From contig CBDBCB010000022.1 of NCBI GenBank assembly GCA_965202745.1, positions 620,001-684,000 on the forward strand: a stretch of DNA of 64,000 bases, written 5' to 3'. Shown piece after piece: positions 62,951 through 64,000 of this stretch. This stretch comes from JACKII01 sp965202745. Its GTDB lineage: Bacteria > Pseudomonadota > Alphaproteobacteria > Bin95. Position 1 is the first letter of the stretch. Each line of letters opens with the position of its first letter. The position numbers and the translations under genes were made by a program. The notes under the pieces are model-generated. The model made no database searches. It saw only the letters and a program-made list of their open reading frames with translations, and was not told the origin of the DNA.

Positions 62951-63472
62951 ATGGCAGACGAACGCACCTCCCTGGCCGATCTGAAAGACGCCCTGAGCCG
63001 CTCCCAACAGGACGGTGGCGCTGACGATGCGGTTATTGCTGGCGGTTTCGGCGACGAAGCCATGCCGGAACCCTCCATCGACGCCCAAGGCCGCGCCTAT
63101 GGCACCGGCCGCCGGAAAGATGCAGTTGCCCGCGTCTGGATCCGTCCGGGCTCCGGCCGTTTCTCCGTGAACGGCAAGACCAGCGACGACTATTTTGTGC
63201 GTCCGACCTTGCGTCAGATCATCGTCCAACCGTTCGACGCCGCCAACCGGCGCGACCAGTTCGATGTAATCTGCACCGTAAAAGGCGGCGGCCTGTCCGG
63301 CCAGGCCGGCGCTGTGCGCCACGGCCTGTCCCGCGCCCTGGTCGCCTACGAGCCGGGCCTGCGCCCGCCGCTCAAGCATGCAGGCTTCATGACCCGCGAC
63401 AGCCGTGTCGTCGAGCGTAAAAAGTTCGGCCGTGCGAAGGCGCGACGCAGCTTCCAGTTCTCCAAGCGGTAA
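62951..63472 (+). CDS. rpsI: 30S ribosomal protein S9
   Basis: Small-subunit protein S9, 173 residues. The C-terminal 125 or so residues are the conserved domain (YGTGRRKDAVARVWIRPG, GGGLSGQAGAVRHGLSRAL, ending FGRAKARRSFQFSKR with the tRNA-contacting basic tail). The first 45 residues are an acidic extension, usual in alphaproteobacteria. A strong terminator follows. Confidence 0.97.
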   Translation: MADERTSLADLKDALSRSQQDGGADDAVIAGGFGDEAMPEPSIDAQGRAYGTGRRKDAVARVWIRPGSGRFSVNGKTSDDYFVRPTLRQIIVQPFDAANRRDQFDVICTVKGGGLSGQAGAVRHGLSRALVAYEPGLRPPLKHAGFMTRDSRVVERKKFGRAKARRSFQFSKR

Positions 63473-63497
63473 CCCGCCAGCCTTCGGGTTGGATGTT

Positions 63498-63533
63498 AAG
63501 AAAAGGGGTGCCGCTTGCGGCACCCCTTTTCTT
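63498..63533 (+). terminator. Rho-independent terminator after rpsI
   Basis: A 16-bp perfect stem: AAGAAAAGGGGTGCCG (63498-63513) pairs with 63518-63533 around CTTG, the right arm ending in a T-rich run. It terminates the rplM-rpsI transcript and is symmetrical enough to work in both directions. Confidence 0.9.
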
Positions 63534-63619
63534 TTGGCCGATGCGTGTTTGGCCGAGTTTCTTTTTCACCTTGGGAGGCTATGGTGCCTCCCGCCCTCTA
63601 TGATTAAGGAGTTAGTGCG

Positions 63620-64000
63620 ATACAAAAGGACATCAATATCGCGATCCTCGGTGCTTCCGGTTATACCGGCGCCGAATTGCTGCGCCTGCTGGCCGGGCAT
63701 CCGCGCTTCCGCATCGCGGCACTCACCGCTGACAGCAATGCGGGCCAGGAAATGGCCTCGGTCTATCCGCACACCCTGCCGCTGAAACTGCCGACGCTGA
63801 CCAAAATCGACGAGGTCGACTGGTCCGGCATCGACGCCGTGTTCTGCTGCCTGCCACACGCGACCACGCAAAAGGTGATTGCCGGACTGCCCACACACCT
63901 GAAAATCGTGGATCTGTCGGCGGATTTCCGGCTGGTGGATGTGGACCTCTACACCAAGGTTTACGGCCACGAGCACCACGCGCCGGAATTGCAGACAGAG
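63620..64000 (+). CDS. argC: N-acetyl-gamma-glutamyl-phosphate reductase, partial, with an apparent AUA start
   Basis: Third step of arginine synthesis: NADPH reduction of N-acetylglutamyl phosphate. The window holds the first 127 codons. The cofactor motif GASGYTGAELLRLL is followed by VFCCLPHATTQK and VDLSADFRL, all diagnostic of ArgC. AAGGAG (63606-63611) lies 8 bases before ATA 63620, from which the family N-terminus reads (I/M)QKDINIAILG. No ATG, GTG or TTG in this frame lies in the usual place; the nearby GTG at 63615 is in another frame. Initiation at AUA, or loss of the start codon, must be assumed. The catalytic Cys lies beyond the window. Confidence 0.9.
   Translation, partial: MQKDINIAILGASGYTGAELLRLLAGHPRFRIAALTADSNAGQEMASVYPHTLPLKLPTLTKIDEVDWSGIDAVFCCLPHATTQKVIAGLPTHLKIVDLSADFRLVDVDLYTKVYGHEHHAPELQTE

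Overview
The window reads as chromosomal DNA of a high-GC alphaproteobacterium, most like the Rhodospirillales/Kiloniellales type. This is an inference from gene order and gene content: ribF-ileS-lspA-DUF3035-two M16 peptidases, yajC-secD-secF-Mth938, a MutL carrying the endonuclease motif, and rplM-rpsI. No rRNA, tRNA or CRISPR was seen.

Layout. 1-2.2 kb: a broken type I restriction methyltransferase gene (hsdM) fused to a fragment of an IS481-like element. 2.2-6.5 kb: a decayed lipoprotein/small-protein pair, a small intact membrane protein behind a good FNR/FixK-type box, a decayed acyl-CoA synthetase and a frameshifted quinone oxidoreductase. 6.5-9.9 kb: Mth938-like gene, secF, secD, yajC. 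10-15 kb: a broken NAD-dependent dehydrogenase, then an ABC-2 capsule exporter (outer-membrane, KpsE-like and KpsM-like genes on the minus strand, KpsT-like ATPase gene divergent). 15-25.8 kb: mutL, pgi, two M16 peptidases, DUF3035 lipoprotein, lspA, ileS, ribF. 26-28.1 kb: an esterase followed by a full-length but defective IS481-like element. 28.3-32.9 kb: a cluster of decayed catabolic genes (amidase, alpha/beta hydrolase, acyl-CoA carboxylase beta subunit) around one intact SDR. 32.9-36.3 kb: KpsS-like capsule gene behind a CRP-like box, glutaryl-CoA dehydrogenase, exported MsrA. 36.5-40.6 kb: livHMGF plus a small membrane protein. 40.6-45.8 kb: two ParE-type toxin-antitoxin pairs, an MFS transporter, a methyltransferase, two related small cupins and a GarR-like reductase. 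45.8-54.6 kb: dapF-mtaB, an ftsY with its acidic region at the wrong end, an SMR transporter, gpsA with an SDR, an LLM flavoprotein, and oligopeptide ABC ATPases ending at a strong terminator. 54.7-64 kb: a RodZ-like protein, a nitronate monooxygenase-like protein, lysC, ubiG, an acyl-CoA dehydrogenase, two crotonases (one with an amber stop), rplM-rpsI with a strong terminator, and the start of argC.

The main theme is recent gene loss at still-high GC. Eleven genes, counting the transposase of the full-length IS, are broken by nonsense codons, 1-2 base frameshifts or deletions whose ends share a few bases, and an IS fragment adds to this. Two further genes (argC and a small hypothetical gene) have AUA where the start codon should be, behind an ideal Shine-Dalgarno. 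Losses fall on restriction, acyl-CoA and amide catabolism and the transposase. Translation, secretion, mismatch repair, capsule export and amino-acid uptake are intact. This suits a lineage recently released from selection on catabolic breadth, for example by host association; assembly error must be excluded. I found no clearly new multi-gene system. The most unusual signals are the perfect 22-bp hairpin at the hsdM frameshift, the permuted FtsY, the AUA starts and the ParE toxin with an atypical partner.
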